The notes under the pieces were generated by a model that made no database searches, had not been told where the DNA came from, and saw only the letters and a list, made by a program, of their open reading frames with translations. Both the position numbers and the translations under genes were made by a program. Source: Acidimicrobiia bacterium (GTDB lineage Bacteria > Actinomycetota > Acidimicrobiia > Acidimicrobiales > CATQHL01). From it: 43,672 nucleotides of DNA. The number at the start of each line of letters is the position of its first letter. Within the stretch, counting starts at the first letter, position 1. Positions 17,103-25,569 of this stretch are shown in pieces. The stretch lies in contig VXXM01000051.1 of the NCBI GenBank assembly GCA_009835395.1, positions 1 to 43,672 on the forward strand, written 5' to 3'.

Positions 17103-17456
17103 ATGCCCGGCCGACCCAGCAAGAGCCGCCGCCTCGGCGGCAGCGCCGCACACCAGCGCTCGATGCTTGCCAACCTCGTGGCGTCCCTCGTGGCCGCCGA
17201 GTCGATCGTCACGACCGAAGCCAAGGCCAAGGCGATGCAGCCCGTTGCCGAGAAGCTGATCACCAAGGCGCGCAAGGGCGGTCTGCACAACCACCGGCAG
17301 ATCGTGGCGTTCCTCAACGATCGGGAGATCGCCGACAAGCTGATCTCCGACATCGGCCCTCGCTACGCCAACCGCGCCGGCGGTTGCACCCGGATCCTGC
17401 GGGTCGGTCCTCGCTACGGCGACAACGCCCCCATGGTCCGCATCGAACTCGTCTAG
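17103..17456 (+). CDS. rplQ: 50S ribosomal protein L17
   Basis: A 117-aa L17 starting MPGRPSKSRRLGGSAAHQRS and containing LVASLVAAESIVTTEAKAKA and GGCTRILRVGPRYGDNAPM, all family-typical. It completes the alpha operon. GAGGGAGCCGC in the rpoA end serves as ribosome-binding site. truA starts 14 nt downstream. Confidence 0.97.
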   Translation: MPGRPSKSRRLGGSAAHQRSMLANLVASLVAAESIVTTEAKAKAMQPVAEKLITKARKGGLHNHRQIVAFLNDREIADKLISDIGPRYANRAGGCTRILRVGPRYGDNAPMVRIELV

Positions 17457-17470
17457 CGGCGCGCCGCGGC

Positions 17471-18244
17471 GTGGTCCGCCTGCGCCTCCTGGTTGCCTAC
17501 GACGGCGGGGAGTTCCGCGGCTTCGCTCCCAACCCCGGCGTGCGCACCGTGGCCGGTGTGCTCGCCGACGCCCTCGAGCGTCGCCTCGGCTACCCGGTGC
17601 AGTTGACCTGTGCCGGCCGTACCGATGCGGGGGTGCACGCCCGCGGCCAGGTCGTGAGCCTGGACGTGGCCGAGGGGGACGCCTCCGACGAGCGGCTCGA
17701 GTCTCTGCGCGGCGGCCTCAACCGCATGTGCGGGCCCGATGTGGCGGTCCTGGCGGCCACCCCGGCGCCGGCGGACTTCGACGCGCGATTCTCGGCGCTG
17801 GCCCGGGCGTACCGCTACACGATCTGGAACGCACCCAGCCCCGACGTGTTCTGCCGTACGTACGCCTGGCACGTCCCCGAGCCGCTCGACGTGGCTGCGA
17901 TGAGCGACGCCGCGGGCTTGCTGGTCGGCGAGCACGACTTCGCCTCCTTCTGCACCCGGTCCGAGCAGGTCATCGACGGTGAGGTGCGGGTTGCGCCGAC
18001 GGTGAGGCGGGTACTGCGCGCCGGCTGGAGTCGCCCCGAGCCGGCGCTGCTGCTGTTCGATATCGAGGCGAACTCGTTCTGCCGGCAGATGGTGCGTTCG
18101 ATCGTCGGCACGCTCGTGGAGGTGGGGCGGGGCCGCCGCCCCGCGGGCGACATCGACCGCGTCCTGCAGAGGCGGGACAGGGCCGCCGCCGGCGGCGTGG
18201 CGCCGCCGCACGGCCTGTGCCTGGAGTCGGTCGCCTACCCCTGA
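17471..18244 (+). CDS. truA: tRNA pseudouridine synthase A
   Basis: A 257-aa TruA, which makes pseudouridine at tRNA positions 38-40. The catalytic motif CAGRTDAGVHARGQV places the nucleophilic Asp at residue 52. YRYTIWN and the C-terminal FCRQMVRSIVGTLVEVGRGR are also conserved. GTG at 17471 gives VVRLRLLVAYDGGEF, the expected N-terminus. The linkage rplQ-truA-rplM-rpsI is common in bacteria. Confidence 0.95.
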   Translation: MVRLRLLVAYDGGEFRGFAPNPGVRTVAGVLADALERRLGYPVQLTCAGRTDAGVHARGQVVSLDVAEGDASDERLESLRGGLNRMCGPDVAVLAATPAPADFDARFSALARAYRYTIWNAPSPDVFCRTYAWHVPEPLDVAAMSDAAGLLVGEHDFASFCTRSEQVIDGEVRVAPTVRRVLRAGWSRPEPALLLFDIEANSFCRQMVRSIVGTLVEVGRGRRPAGDIDRVLQRRDRAAAGGVAPPHGLCLESVAYP

Positions 18245-18293
18245 GGTGGCTGTCGCCGACCGCCGGCGGGGGCCGATTTCGGCGGCGAGCCCG

Positions 18294-18299
18294 TATCCT
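18294..18299 (+). promoter_or_regulatory. Candidate -10 element for rplM-rpsI
   Basis: TATCCT ends seven bases before the rplM GTG at 18306, so a transcript starting at the usual distance would begin at or next to the start codon, giving a leaderless mRNA, common in actinobacteria. No clear -35 is seen. There is no Shine-Dalgarno sequence before rplM, which fits. Confidence 0.4.
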
Positions 18300-18305
18300 T
18301 GTGCC

Positions 18306-18749
18306 GTGCGCACCTACAGCCCGAAGGCTTCAGAGACCGAGCGCGCCTGGTGGATCGTCGACGCCGACGGCCAGGTGCTCGGGCGCCTTGCCAGCGAGGT
18401 GGCGACCGTCCTGCGCGGCAAGCACAAGCCGACGTACACGCCGCACCTGGACTGCGGCGATCACGTCATCATCGTGAACGCCGAGCGGGTCGTGGTGACC
18501 GCCAACAAGTCCGACCGGAAGATCCTCTACCGGCACTCCGGCTATCCCGGGGGCCTCCGCTCGGAGACCCTCGGCGAAGCGATGCGACGGCGTCCCGCCG
18601 AGGTCGTGCGGCGCAGCGTGCGCGGGATGCTGCCGCACACCCGGTTGGGTCGGCAGATGCTGCGAAAGCTGAAGGTCTACGCCGGACCCGTCCATCCCCA
18701 CGAAGCCCAGAGGCCACAGCCGCTGCCGCTTCACAGGAGAACACCATGA
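18306..18749 (+). CDS. rplM: 50S ribosomal protein L13
   Basis: A 147-aa L13 starting [20 protein letters not shown] and containing [20 protein letters not shown] and the conserved [21 protein letters not shown]. The GTG at 18306 is chosen for family length; an upstream TTG-like extension would add 20 residues with no homology. The last three bases overlap the rpsI start region: rpsI ATG at 18746. Confidence 0.95.
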   Translation: MRTYSPKASETERAWWIVDADGQVLGRLASEVATVLRGKHKPTYTPHLDCGDHVIIVNAERVVVTANKSDRKILYRHSGYPGGLRSETLGEAMRRRPAEVVRRSVRGMLPHTRLGRQMLRKLKVYAGPVHPHEAQRPQPLPLHRRTP

Positions 18750-19138
18750 CACCGCCGCTCGTGCAGGCCACCGGCCGCCGCAAGCGCGCCGTCGCCCGCG
18801 TCCGCGTCCGGCCGGGCGAGGGGCGCGTCACCATCAACGGTCGACAGATCGAGGACTACTTCCCTTCGCCGGCGCATCGCTCCCACGCCACCGAGGCCCT
18901 CAGCGTGACCGACACCGGGTCGCTGTACGACGTGGATGCCACGATCTCCGGCGGAGGGCTCACAGGGCAGGCGGGAGCCCTGCGTCTGGGCATCGCCCGG
19001 TCGTTGGAGAGTCTCGACGCCGATTCTCGCGAGAAACTCAAGCGGGCCGGCCTGCTGACTCGGGATCCGCGCAAGAAGGAGTCCAAGAAGTACGGGCTGA
19101 AGAAGGCCCGGAAGGCTCCGCAGTACTCCAAGAGGTAG
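18746..19138 (+). CDS. rpsI: 30S ribosomal protein S9
   Basis: A 130-aa S9 starting [20 protein letters not shown] and ending with the classic basic tail [12 protein letters not shown] that reaches the P-site tRNA. Also visible are [20 protein letters not shown]. An AGGAGA site sits six bases upstream of the ATG. Last ribosomal gene of the block. Confidence 0.97.
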   Translation: MTPPLVQATGRRKRAVARVRVRPGEGRVTINGRQIEDYFPSPAHRSHATEALSVTDTGSLYDVDATISGGGLTGQAGALRLGIARSLESLDADSREKLKRAGLLTRDPRKKESKKYGLKKARKAPQYSKR

Positions 19139-19185
19139 CAGCGCCTGCAGCTCGCGGCGCCGCCGACCGTCGCCGCGCCCCGATC

Positions 19186-20472
19186 GTGTTCGGCACCGAT
19201 GGGATCCGAGGGCGGGCCTACCGGGACGTGACCCCGGAGGTCGCCGCCCGCATCGGCGCGGCAGTCGTCGAGATGTTCGGCTGCACGCGGGTTGTCCTGG
19301 GTCACGATCCGCGATCCTCCGCCGGCGACTTGGTTCAGGGCCTGCTGCGGGGCCTGAGTGGCGCCGAGGTGGACCTGCTCGGTGTGGCTCCGACGCCCGC
19401 GGTGGCGTTCTGCAGTGCCGCCGACGGGGTGCCGGGGATCGTCGTGTCGGCCTCGCACAACCCGTACCACGACAACGGTGTGAAGATTTTCGGCCCGGGG
19501 GGACGCAAACTCAGCGACACCGAACAGGAGTGTGTAGCCGCCGCGCTGCGGTCCGGCGTCGACGCGACAGGGACTCCTGCGGTCGCCGGCGACGCCTCCG
19601 ACCGGTTGCAGTCGTACCTCCACGCCGTGGCGTCCACCGTCGGGCCGGACGCCCTCGATGGACTGCATCTCGTGGTGGACGGTGCCAACGGGGCGACTTC
19701 GGCGCTGGCGCCGGCGCTGCTGCGGCGCCTGGGGGCCTCTGTGCGAACCGTGGCCTGCGAGCCGAACGGGCGGAACATCAACGACGGCTGCGGGGCCACC
19801 ACGCCGGGCCTGATCGCCGCCCGGACACGCCCGGGAGAGGTCGGCCTGGCATTCGATGGCGATGGGGACCGGGTCGTGGCCTACGATCGGGGGCTGATCG
19901 ACGGTGACCGCATCATCGCCCTGTGCGGGATCGACCGCCACGAGCGTGGCCGCTTGGCGGGTTCGACGGTCGTGGTGACGGTCATGAGCAACCTCGGCCT
20001 CCACCGGGCCATGGCGGAGGCGGGGATCGATGTCGTGACCGTGCCGGTGGGTGATCGCCATGTCCTCAGTGCGCTCGAGGCCGGCGGCTGGGAGTTGGGC
20101 GGTGAGCAATCGGGACACGTGGTGTTCCGAGATCTGGCCACCACCGGTGACGGTCTCCTTACCGCCGTGCAGCTGCTCGACGTGGCGGTCCGGCGCGGCG
20201 CCCCCCTCGGCGACCTGGCGGCGGCGGCCATGACCCGGCATCCCCAGGTACTGCAGAACGTGACGGTGTCCGGCGCCGCCGCCGATGTGCTGGTGGCGAT
20301 CGAGCCCGCTGTGGAGCGGGCGCGGCAGGCGTTGGGAGAGACGGGCCGTGTCCTGGTCCGCTGCTCGGGCACCGAGCCGTTGATCCGGGTCATGGTCGAG
20401 GCGGCGACCGAGGCGGAGGCCGGCGCGGTCGCCGAGAGTCTGGCGGCCGAAGTGACCCGCAGGTCTGGCTGA
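19186..20472 (+). CDS. glmM: Phosphoglucosamine mutase
   Basis: A 428-aa GlmM converting glucosamine-6-phosphate to glucosamine-1-phosphate for UDP-GlcNAc. The phosphoserine is Ser90 in VSASHNPYHDNGVK, the metal-binding loop is FDGDGDRV near 224, the sugar-binding loop is GGEQSGHVVF, and the phosphate loop is RCSGTEPLIRVM near the C-terminus. GTG 19186 gives FGTDGIRGR, the family start. No Shine-Dalgarno is visible in the 47-nt gap after rpsI. Its stop shares one base with the glmS ATG, which links two consecutive steps of the pathway. Confidence 0.95.
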   Translation: MFGTDGIRGRAYRDVTPEVAARIGAAVVEMFGCTRVVLGHDPRSSAGDLVQGLLRGLSGAEVDLLGVAPTPAVAFCSAADGVPGIVVSASHNPYHDNGVKIFGPGGRKLSDTEQECVAAALRSGVDATGTPAVAGDASDRLQSYLHAVASTVGPDALDGLHLVVDGANGATSALAPALLRRLGASVRTVACEPNGRNINDGCGATTPGLIAARTRPGEVGLAFDGDGDRVVAYDRGLIDGDRIIALCGIDRHERGRLAGSTVVVTVMSNLGLHRAMAEAGIDVVTVPVGDRHVLSALEAGGWELGGEQSGHVVFRDLATTGDGLLTAVQLLDVAVRRGAPLGDLAAAAMTRHPQVLQNVTVSGAAADVLVAIEPAVERARQALGETGRVLVRCSGTEPLIRVMVEAATEAEAGAVAESLAAEVTRRSG

Positions 20473-23400
20473 TGTGCGGCATCGTGGCGGTCTTGAGCCG
20501 CCCGCCCAGCAGGCGGCCCCCGTCGGGGTCGGAGATCCTGGGGCTGCTCGCCGGCGGGGCTGGTGGGGCTGACGCCGTCCGGCAGGTGGCGAGCCGGCTC
20601 GCCGGCCCGGCCGGCCTGAGTTGCCTGGTACAGGACGCGGGGCTGCGGGCGGAGGTTGCGGCGGCCGTCCGGCGGCTCGGCGGCGACGACGCTCTCGCCG
20701 ACGCGATCTGGAGCATCCGCGAAGACCGGCTGGCCACCGCCGCAGCGGTGGCGGACCTCCTCGGTGCCGACGCACCGGAGGCAACGGAGGAGGTCGTGGC
20801 GGGGTGGTGGGCGATCCAGGTGGCGCTGTCGGCGCTGGACCGCCTCGAGGTGCGCGGGCGGGACTCGGCGGGAGTCGCCGTGATGGTGACATGGGCCGAT
20901 TCGCCGGATGAGCCCCCCGGGGCCGGCGACCCCCTCGGCCGCTCCGGCAGCCGCTGGCGAGACGCCGGCGCGACGGTGCACGTCCACAAGACGGCGGTGG
21001 AGGTCGGCGAACTGGGCGACAACACGCGGGTGCTGCGGGCCGCGTTGGCCGGCGACGGCGCGCTGCGGGCGGCGCTGGCGCGTCCGGGAGCGCGCTGTGT
21101 GGTCCTGGGACATACCCGCTGGGCCAGCGTGGGCCTCATCACCGAGCCCAATGCCCACCCGGTGGCCTCGCTGCCCTCCGACGGGGAGCCCTGGGTCCTG
21201 TCGGCCGTGAACGGCGACATCGACAACCACGGCGCGATCGTGGGTCGCTTCGACCTGAGCTATCCCGCGGCCGTCACGACCGACGCCAGGGTGGCGCCGG
21301 GTCTGGCGCGCCGGTTGAGGTCGCCGGGTCGATCCGATCGGGCGGCGTTCGCCGAGGCCGTGGCGAGCTTCGAAGGATCCCATGCCATCGTCTCGCTCAG
21401 CAGCGACAATCCCGGCAGCCTGCTGCTGGCCCGCAGGGGCAGCGGCCAGGCGCTCTACGTGGGACTCGCCCCCGATTCGTTCGTGGTGGCGTCGGAGCCG
21501 TACGGACTCGTGGAGCAGACCGGCGACTACCTGCGCTTCGACGGCGCCGACGCCGCGGGCAGCAGCAACGGCGAGATCGTCCGACTGGAGGCCGCTGCGG
21601 CCGGAGAGACGTCCGGAGTCGCTCGCTGGTCCTACGACGGCGCCGGACTGCCGCTGCCGGCGGTGACCCGGGCGGAGATCACCACACGGGACATCGATCG
21701 CAGGGGTTACCCGCACTTCCTGCTGAAGGAGATCAGCGAATCGCCCGAATCGTTCGCCAAGACGCTGGCGGGTCGGCTCGCCGGGGATCCGGACAACCGC
21801 AGGGTCGTCCTGGACGGCGTCCTGCCGACGGGCCCCGAGCTGCCGCGCCGGATCGTGGTAATAGGCCAGGGCACCGCGGCGGTGGCGGCGCGGGCCGTCG
21901 CCGACATCATCGGCGCCGAGCTGTCCGGCGCCGGTGTGGAGGTCGTGAGCCGGCTCGCCAGCGAACTGTCGGGCTTCGACCTGCGCGAAGACATGTCCGA
22001 TCATCTGGTGGTGGCGATCAGCCAGTCCGGCACCACCACCGACACCAACCGCACCGTCGACCTGGTCCAGGCGCGGGGAGCCTGGGTCGTCGGAGTCGTG
22101 AACCGCCGCGAGAGCGATCTGGCGGCCCGGGCCGACGGGGTCCTGTACACCTCCGACGGGCGGGACGTGGAGATGAGCGTCGCCTCCACGAAGGCCTTCT
22201 ACGCCCAGGTGGCCGCCGGCTTTCTGCTGGCGTGCGCCGCCGCCGAGCTGTTCGGCATTGCCGAGGATCGCGGACGCCGCTCGGCGCTACTGGCGGCGCT
22301 CGAGCGGTTGCCCGAGGCCATGGCCGAGGTGCTGGCGGCACGTCCCCGGATCGCCGACATCGCGCAGAGGCTCGCCCCGTCCCGGCGCCACTGGGCCACG
22401 GTCGGCAACGGCCGCAACCGGCTGGCCGCCGAGGAGGTGCGGATCAAGCTCTCGGAGTTGTGCTACCGGTCGGTGGCCTGTGACGTCACCGAGGACAAGA
22501 AGCACGTCGACCTGTCGGCCGAGCCTCTCACCCTGGTCTGCGCGGCGGGCCTGGACCGCTCCACCGCCCGTGACGTTGCCAAGGAGGTGGCGATCTACTC
22601 GGCGCATCGAGGTGCGCCGGTGACCTTCACCGATGATGCCGAGCTGGCCCGCGGCGCGGGGGAGGCCGTGCTGCTCCCGGCGGTCCACCCCGACGTCGCT
22701 TTCGTGCTGGCGACGATGGCCGGCCACCTCTTCGGCTACGAGGCGGCTCTCGCCATCGACGCCTGTGCAGAGCCGCTGCGGCATACCCGGGGCGCGATCG
22801 AGGCGGCGCTGGACGCCGAGCCCGACGGTGCCGTCGTCGATGCCGAGGCGATGCTCGCCGGACTGGTGCCCGAGGTCACCGCCGGCGCCGAGCAGTTCGG
22901 GCGCCGCTTGCGAGACGGTGGCTATGACGGGCACCTGCCCGCGGCCACCGCGCTGCGGCTCGATGCGCTGTTCCGCTACGCGCTCGGGGTGCTGCCCCTG
23001 GCCGCATTCGAGCTCGACTTCGGCGAGATGGGCACGCCGGCGGGCGTCCTGGAGCGGCTGCTGGCGGCGCTCAGTGAGGCCATCGAGGAGTTGACCCGCC
23101 CGGTCGACGCCATCCGGCACCAGGCCAAGACCGTCACCGTGGGGATCTCCCGCAGCGAGGAGGCGTTGCTGCGGGTGCCGCTCACCGAGGCCGTCCAGGC
23201 CGCCGGCGCCGAGGCCGAACGCCTCAGCTACGACACACTCTCGGCTCTGGCGGGGTTGGATCGGGCGGTCTCGCGGGTCACCGGCCACGTCCGCTACGCC
23301 ATCGACGGCGGGCGGATCGAGATCACCGACCGTTCGGGGCTGGCGGCGAGCTTCGAATCGCGGGTGGGCCGCGACCCCACCTTGAGGGGCACCAAGCGCC

Positions 23401-23717
23401 AGGTCAGCCGCGAGCGTCGGGTCCTTCTGACACGGGGTCTGCGCGACGGGCGCCTCATCCTGCTCGTTCCCGAGATAAAGGGCGGCGAGGTGGTCGGCCT
23501 GGTGCTGCTGCACGTCGATTTGCACGAGCGGTTGGCGCCCTCGGTGGCCGCCGACGTCCTGGGGCGCTACCGCAACCGTCTCAGCCGGCTGCGCGACGCG
23601 GTCACCGAGACCGAGGCCACCTTCGACGAGGCGCTGCTCGCCGAGGTGCCGACCGAGGACCTACTGGTCGGAGATCTGGCTGCGGTGGCGGCACGCTGGC
23701 GCGGGGAGTCGCCGTGA
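20472..23717 (+). CDS. glmS: Glucosamine-6-phosphate synthase, enlarged form
   Basis: GlmS makes glucosamine-6-phosphate from fructose-6-phosphate and glutamine. The usual protein is ~610 aa; this is 1081. Cys2 (MCGIVA) is the glutaminase nucleophile. An unfamiliar insert of ~100 residues follows before RLEVRGRDSAGVAV (~residue 130). GHTRWASVGLITEPNAHPV (~213) and VNGDIDNH (~246) complete the glutaminase domain. YPHFLLKEISESPESF leads into two SIS sugar-binding domains with SQSGTTTDTN (~516) and SVASTKAFYAQV (~570). IRHQAKTVTVGIS (~885) resembles the catalytic C-terminal lysine loop of GlmS. A further ~195 residues follow, containing segments such as DGRLILLVPEIKGGEVVGLV, with no family I recognise. 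Overlaps glmM and acpS. Confidence 0.85.
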   Translation: MCGIVAVLSRPPSRRPPSGSEILGLLAGGAGGADAVRQVASRLAGPAGLSCLVQDAGLRAEVAAAVRRLGGDDALADAIWSIREDRLATAAAVADLLGADAPEATEEVVAGWWAIQVALSALDRLEVRGRDSAGVAVMVTWADSPDEPPGAGDPLGRSGSRWRDAGATVHVHKTAVEVGELGDNTRVLRAALAGDGALRAALARPGARCVVLGHTRWASVGLITEPNAHPVASLPSDGEPWVLSAVNGDIDNHGAIVGRFDLSYPAAVTTDARVAPGLARRLRSPGRSDRAAFAEAVASFEGSHAIVSLSSDNPGSLLLARRGSGQALYVGLAPDSFVVASEPYGLVEQTGDYLRFDGADAAGSSNGEIVRLEAAAAGETSGVARWSYDGAGLPLPAVTRAEITTRDIDRRGYPHFLLKEISESPESFAKTLAGRLAGDPDNRRVVLDGVLPTGPELPRRIVVIGQGTAAVAARAVADIIGAELSGAGVEVVSRLASELSGFDLREDMSDHLVVAISQSGTTTDTNRTVDLVQARGAWVVGVVNRRESDLAARADGVLYTSDGRDVEMSVASTKAFYAQVAAGFLLACAAAELFGIAEDRGRRSALLAALERLPEAMAEVLAARPRIADIAQRLAPSRRHWATVGNGRNRLAAEEVRIKLSELCYRSVACDVTEDKKHVDLSAEPLTLVCAAGLDRSTARDVAKEVAIYSAHRGAPVTFTDDAELARGAGEAVLLPAVHPDVAFVLATMAGHLFGYEAALAIDACAEPLRHTRGAIEAALDAEPDGAVVDAEAMLAGLVPEVTAGAEQFGRRLRDGGYDGHLPAATALRLDALFRYALGVLPLAAFELDFGEMGTPAGVLERLLAALSEAIEELTRPVDAIRHQAKTVTVGISRSEEALLRVPLTEAVQAAGAEAERLSYDTLSALAGLDRAVSRVTGHVRYAIDGGRIEITDRSGLAASFESRVGRDPTLRGTKRQVSRERRVLLTRGLRDGRLILLVPEIKGGEVVGLVLLHVDLHERLAPSVAADVLGRYRNRLSRLRDAVTETEATFDEALLAEVPTEDLLVGDLAAVAARWRGESP

Positions 23718-24124
23718 TCGGCGTCGACATTGTGGACGTGCCGCGGTTTCGCGCTCTTCTGGCGCGCCGCCCCCGGGTCGCCGAGCGACTCTTCACTCCC
23801 GCCGAGCGGGCCTATGCCCAGTCCCGCCCCGATCCCACTGAGCGGCTGGCGGCGCGCTTCGCCGCCAAGGAAGCCGTGATGAAGGCGCTCGGCGCAGGCT
23901 TCGGTGACGTGGCGTTCAAGGACACGGAGGTCGTGCGCGCGACCGGCGGTCGGCCCGAGGTGGTCCTGCACGGCCGAGCCGCGGACCGCGCCCGGCACGC
24001 CGGCGTGACGGGATGGCACCTCAGCCTGTCTCACACGGCCACCTCGGCGGTGGCGGTGGCGGTGGCCGTCGGCGCCGGCGGGATCGCCCCGGACCACGAG
24101 TCGGGGAGCGGCGACCCGTCGTGA
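23714..24124 (+). CDS. acpS: Holo-[acyl-carrier-protein] synthase
   Basis: A 136-aa AcpS transferring 4'-phosphopantetheine from CoA to apo-ACP. The magnesium-binding Asp lies in IGVDIVDVPRF at the N-terminus and the catalytic Glu in RFAAKEAVMKALG (~residues 48-60); WHLSLSHT is the third motif. The last ~20 residues (GGIAPDHESGSGDPS) are beyond the usual end. GTG start overlaps the glmS stop, and its stop overlaps the next GTG, both as GTGA. Confidence 0.94.
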   Translation: MIGVDIVDVPRFRALLARRPRVAERLFTPAERAYAQSRPDPTERLAARFAAKEAVMKALGAGFGDVAFKDTEVVRATGGRPEVVLHGRAADRARHAGVTGWHLSLSHTATSAVAVAVAVGAGGIAPDHESGSGDPS

Positions 24125-25569
24125 TCCCTGTCGTCACTCCCGCAGAGATGGCGGCCGTCGACGCGGCCGCACCGGAGGGTGCCGACGTGCTGGTGGAGCG
24201 GGCCGGCGCGGCTGTGGCCGTGGCGGCGGCGGAGATGCTGACCGGGACCTCCGAGGGTGCCGCGGCGGTTCTCGAGACGGGACGGTCCTCCTCTCCACGC
24301 CGCAAGGCGCTGGCGGGGCGCCGGGTGGTCATCATCGCCGGCCGGGGAAACAACGGGGCCGACGGCCGGGCCGCGTCCCGTCACCTGCAGCGCGCCGGCG
24401 CCGAGTGCCGGATCATCGCCCCCGACGCCGCCGATGCCCCACCCTGCGACCTGCTGATCGACGCCGCCTACGGCACCGGGCTGAACCGGTCCTGGACCCC
24501 GCCCGCAGGCATCGAGGGCGCCGGCAGTGTTCTGGCTGTGGACATCCCCTCCGGCGTGGACGGCCTCACGGGTCAGGTGCACGGCGGTGCCTTGGCGGCG
24601 GCGCGCACCGTGACGTTCGCAGCGCTCAAGCCGGGCCTGCTGCTGCAGCCGGGTCGTACGCTCGCCGGATCGGTCAGCGTCGCCGACATCGGTCTGGACG
24701 TCGCCGCGGCGACCGCGCAGCTGCTCACGGAGGCCGATATCGCCGACCTCTGGCCCCGACGGGAAGCCGACGCCCACAAGTGGCGCTCGGCTTGCTGGGT
24801 GGTGGCCGGCTCGCCGCCGATGCGCGGGGCGGCGTCGCTCGCCTCGCTGGCGGCGCTGCGGTCCGGGGCGGGATACGTGCGCCTCTCGGTGCCGGGCGGC
24901 GAGCCGGACGCGTCGGTCCCCACCGAGGTGGTCTTCGGGCGGCTGCCCGCGGCGGACTGGCACGAGCGGATGGACACCTCCCGGTTCGGATCGCTGGTGG
25001 TCGGTCCCGGCCTGGGGAGAGATCCCCACACCGCCAGCGCGGTGTGCGGACTGGTGGCGCGCGCGACCGTGCCCCTGGTGCTGGACGGCGACGCCCTGGC
25101 GGCGCTCGCCGGCGACCTGGGGGCCGTCCTGGCGGCGGCGCGCGCCCCGGTGGTGCTCACGCCTCACGACGGGGAGTACGAGATGCTGGCAGGGTGCCGG
25201 CCCGGCGCCGATCGCCTGGAGGCGGCGCGGACGCTGGCCGCGGCGGGCGCCACCGTGCTGCTCAAGGGACCCACCACCGTCGTCGCCGCGCCCGACGGCG
25301 CTGCCCGCTTCGTGACCTCCGGGGACGCCCGGCTGGCCACCGCCGGCACCGGTGACGTGCTCGCCGGGATGATCGGCGCCCTGCTGGCGCAGGGCGTGGC
25401 TCCGCTGGAAGCGGCTGCGCTGGCCGCGCACGTACACGGAATGGCCGGAGCGCTGGGCCCGCCGGTCGGCCTCATCGCAGGCGACCTGCTCGGAGCAATC
25501 CCCGCCGTGCTGGCCGGCGCGCTGGATCCGGCGCCCCAAGGGTTCGGCGGCGGGACCGGGAGCCGCTGA
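24121..25569 (+). CDS. nnr: Bifunctional NAD(P)HX epimerase / dehydratase
   Basis: A 482-aa repair enzyme for hydrated NAD(P)H. The N-terminal epimerase half (YjeF_N) shows GRGNNGADGRAASRHL (~76), DAAYGTGLNR and AVDIPSGVDGLTG. The C-terminal ADP-dependent dehydratase half, a ribokinase-like fold, shows VVGPGLGRD (~297), LTPHDGEYEML and TAGTGDVLAGMIGALL (~407). A short Ser/Arg-rich insert (ETGRSSSPRRKALAG) lies in the epimerase half. GTG 24121 overlaps the acpS stop; its own stop overlaps the alr ATG (TGATG). The acpS-nnr-alr order is common. Confidence 0.95.
   Translation: MIPVVTPAEMAAVDAAAPEGADVLVERAGAAVAVAAAEMLTGTSEGAAAVLETGRSSSPRRKALAGRRVVIIAGRGNNGADGRAASRHLQRAGAECRIIAPDAADAPPCDLLIDAAYGTGLNRSWTPPAGIEGAGSVLAVDIPSGVDGLTGQVHGGALAAARTVTFAALKPGLLLQPGRTLAGSVSVADIGLDVAAATAQLLTEADIADLWPRREADAHKWRSACWVVAGSPPMRGAASLASLAALRSGAGYVRLSVPGGEPDASVPTEVVFGRLPAADWHERMDTSRFGSLVVGPGLGRDPHTASAVCGLVARATVPLVLDGDALAALAGDLGAVLAAARAPVVLTPHDGEYEMLAGCRPGADRLEAARTLAAAGATVLLKGPTTVVAAPDGAARFVTSGDARLATAGTGDVLAGMIGALLAQGVAPLEAAALAAHVHGMAGALGPPVGLIAGDLLGAIPAVLAGALDPAPQGFGGGTGSR

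Noticed and set aside
18856-22004. Antisense frames of 680-710 codons over glmM and glmS
   Set aside because: Composition is Arg/Pro/His-rich with no motifs, and the sense strand has complete enzyme motifs.
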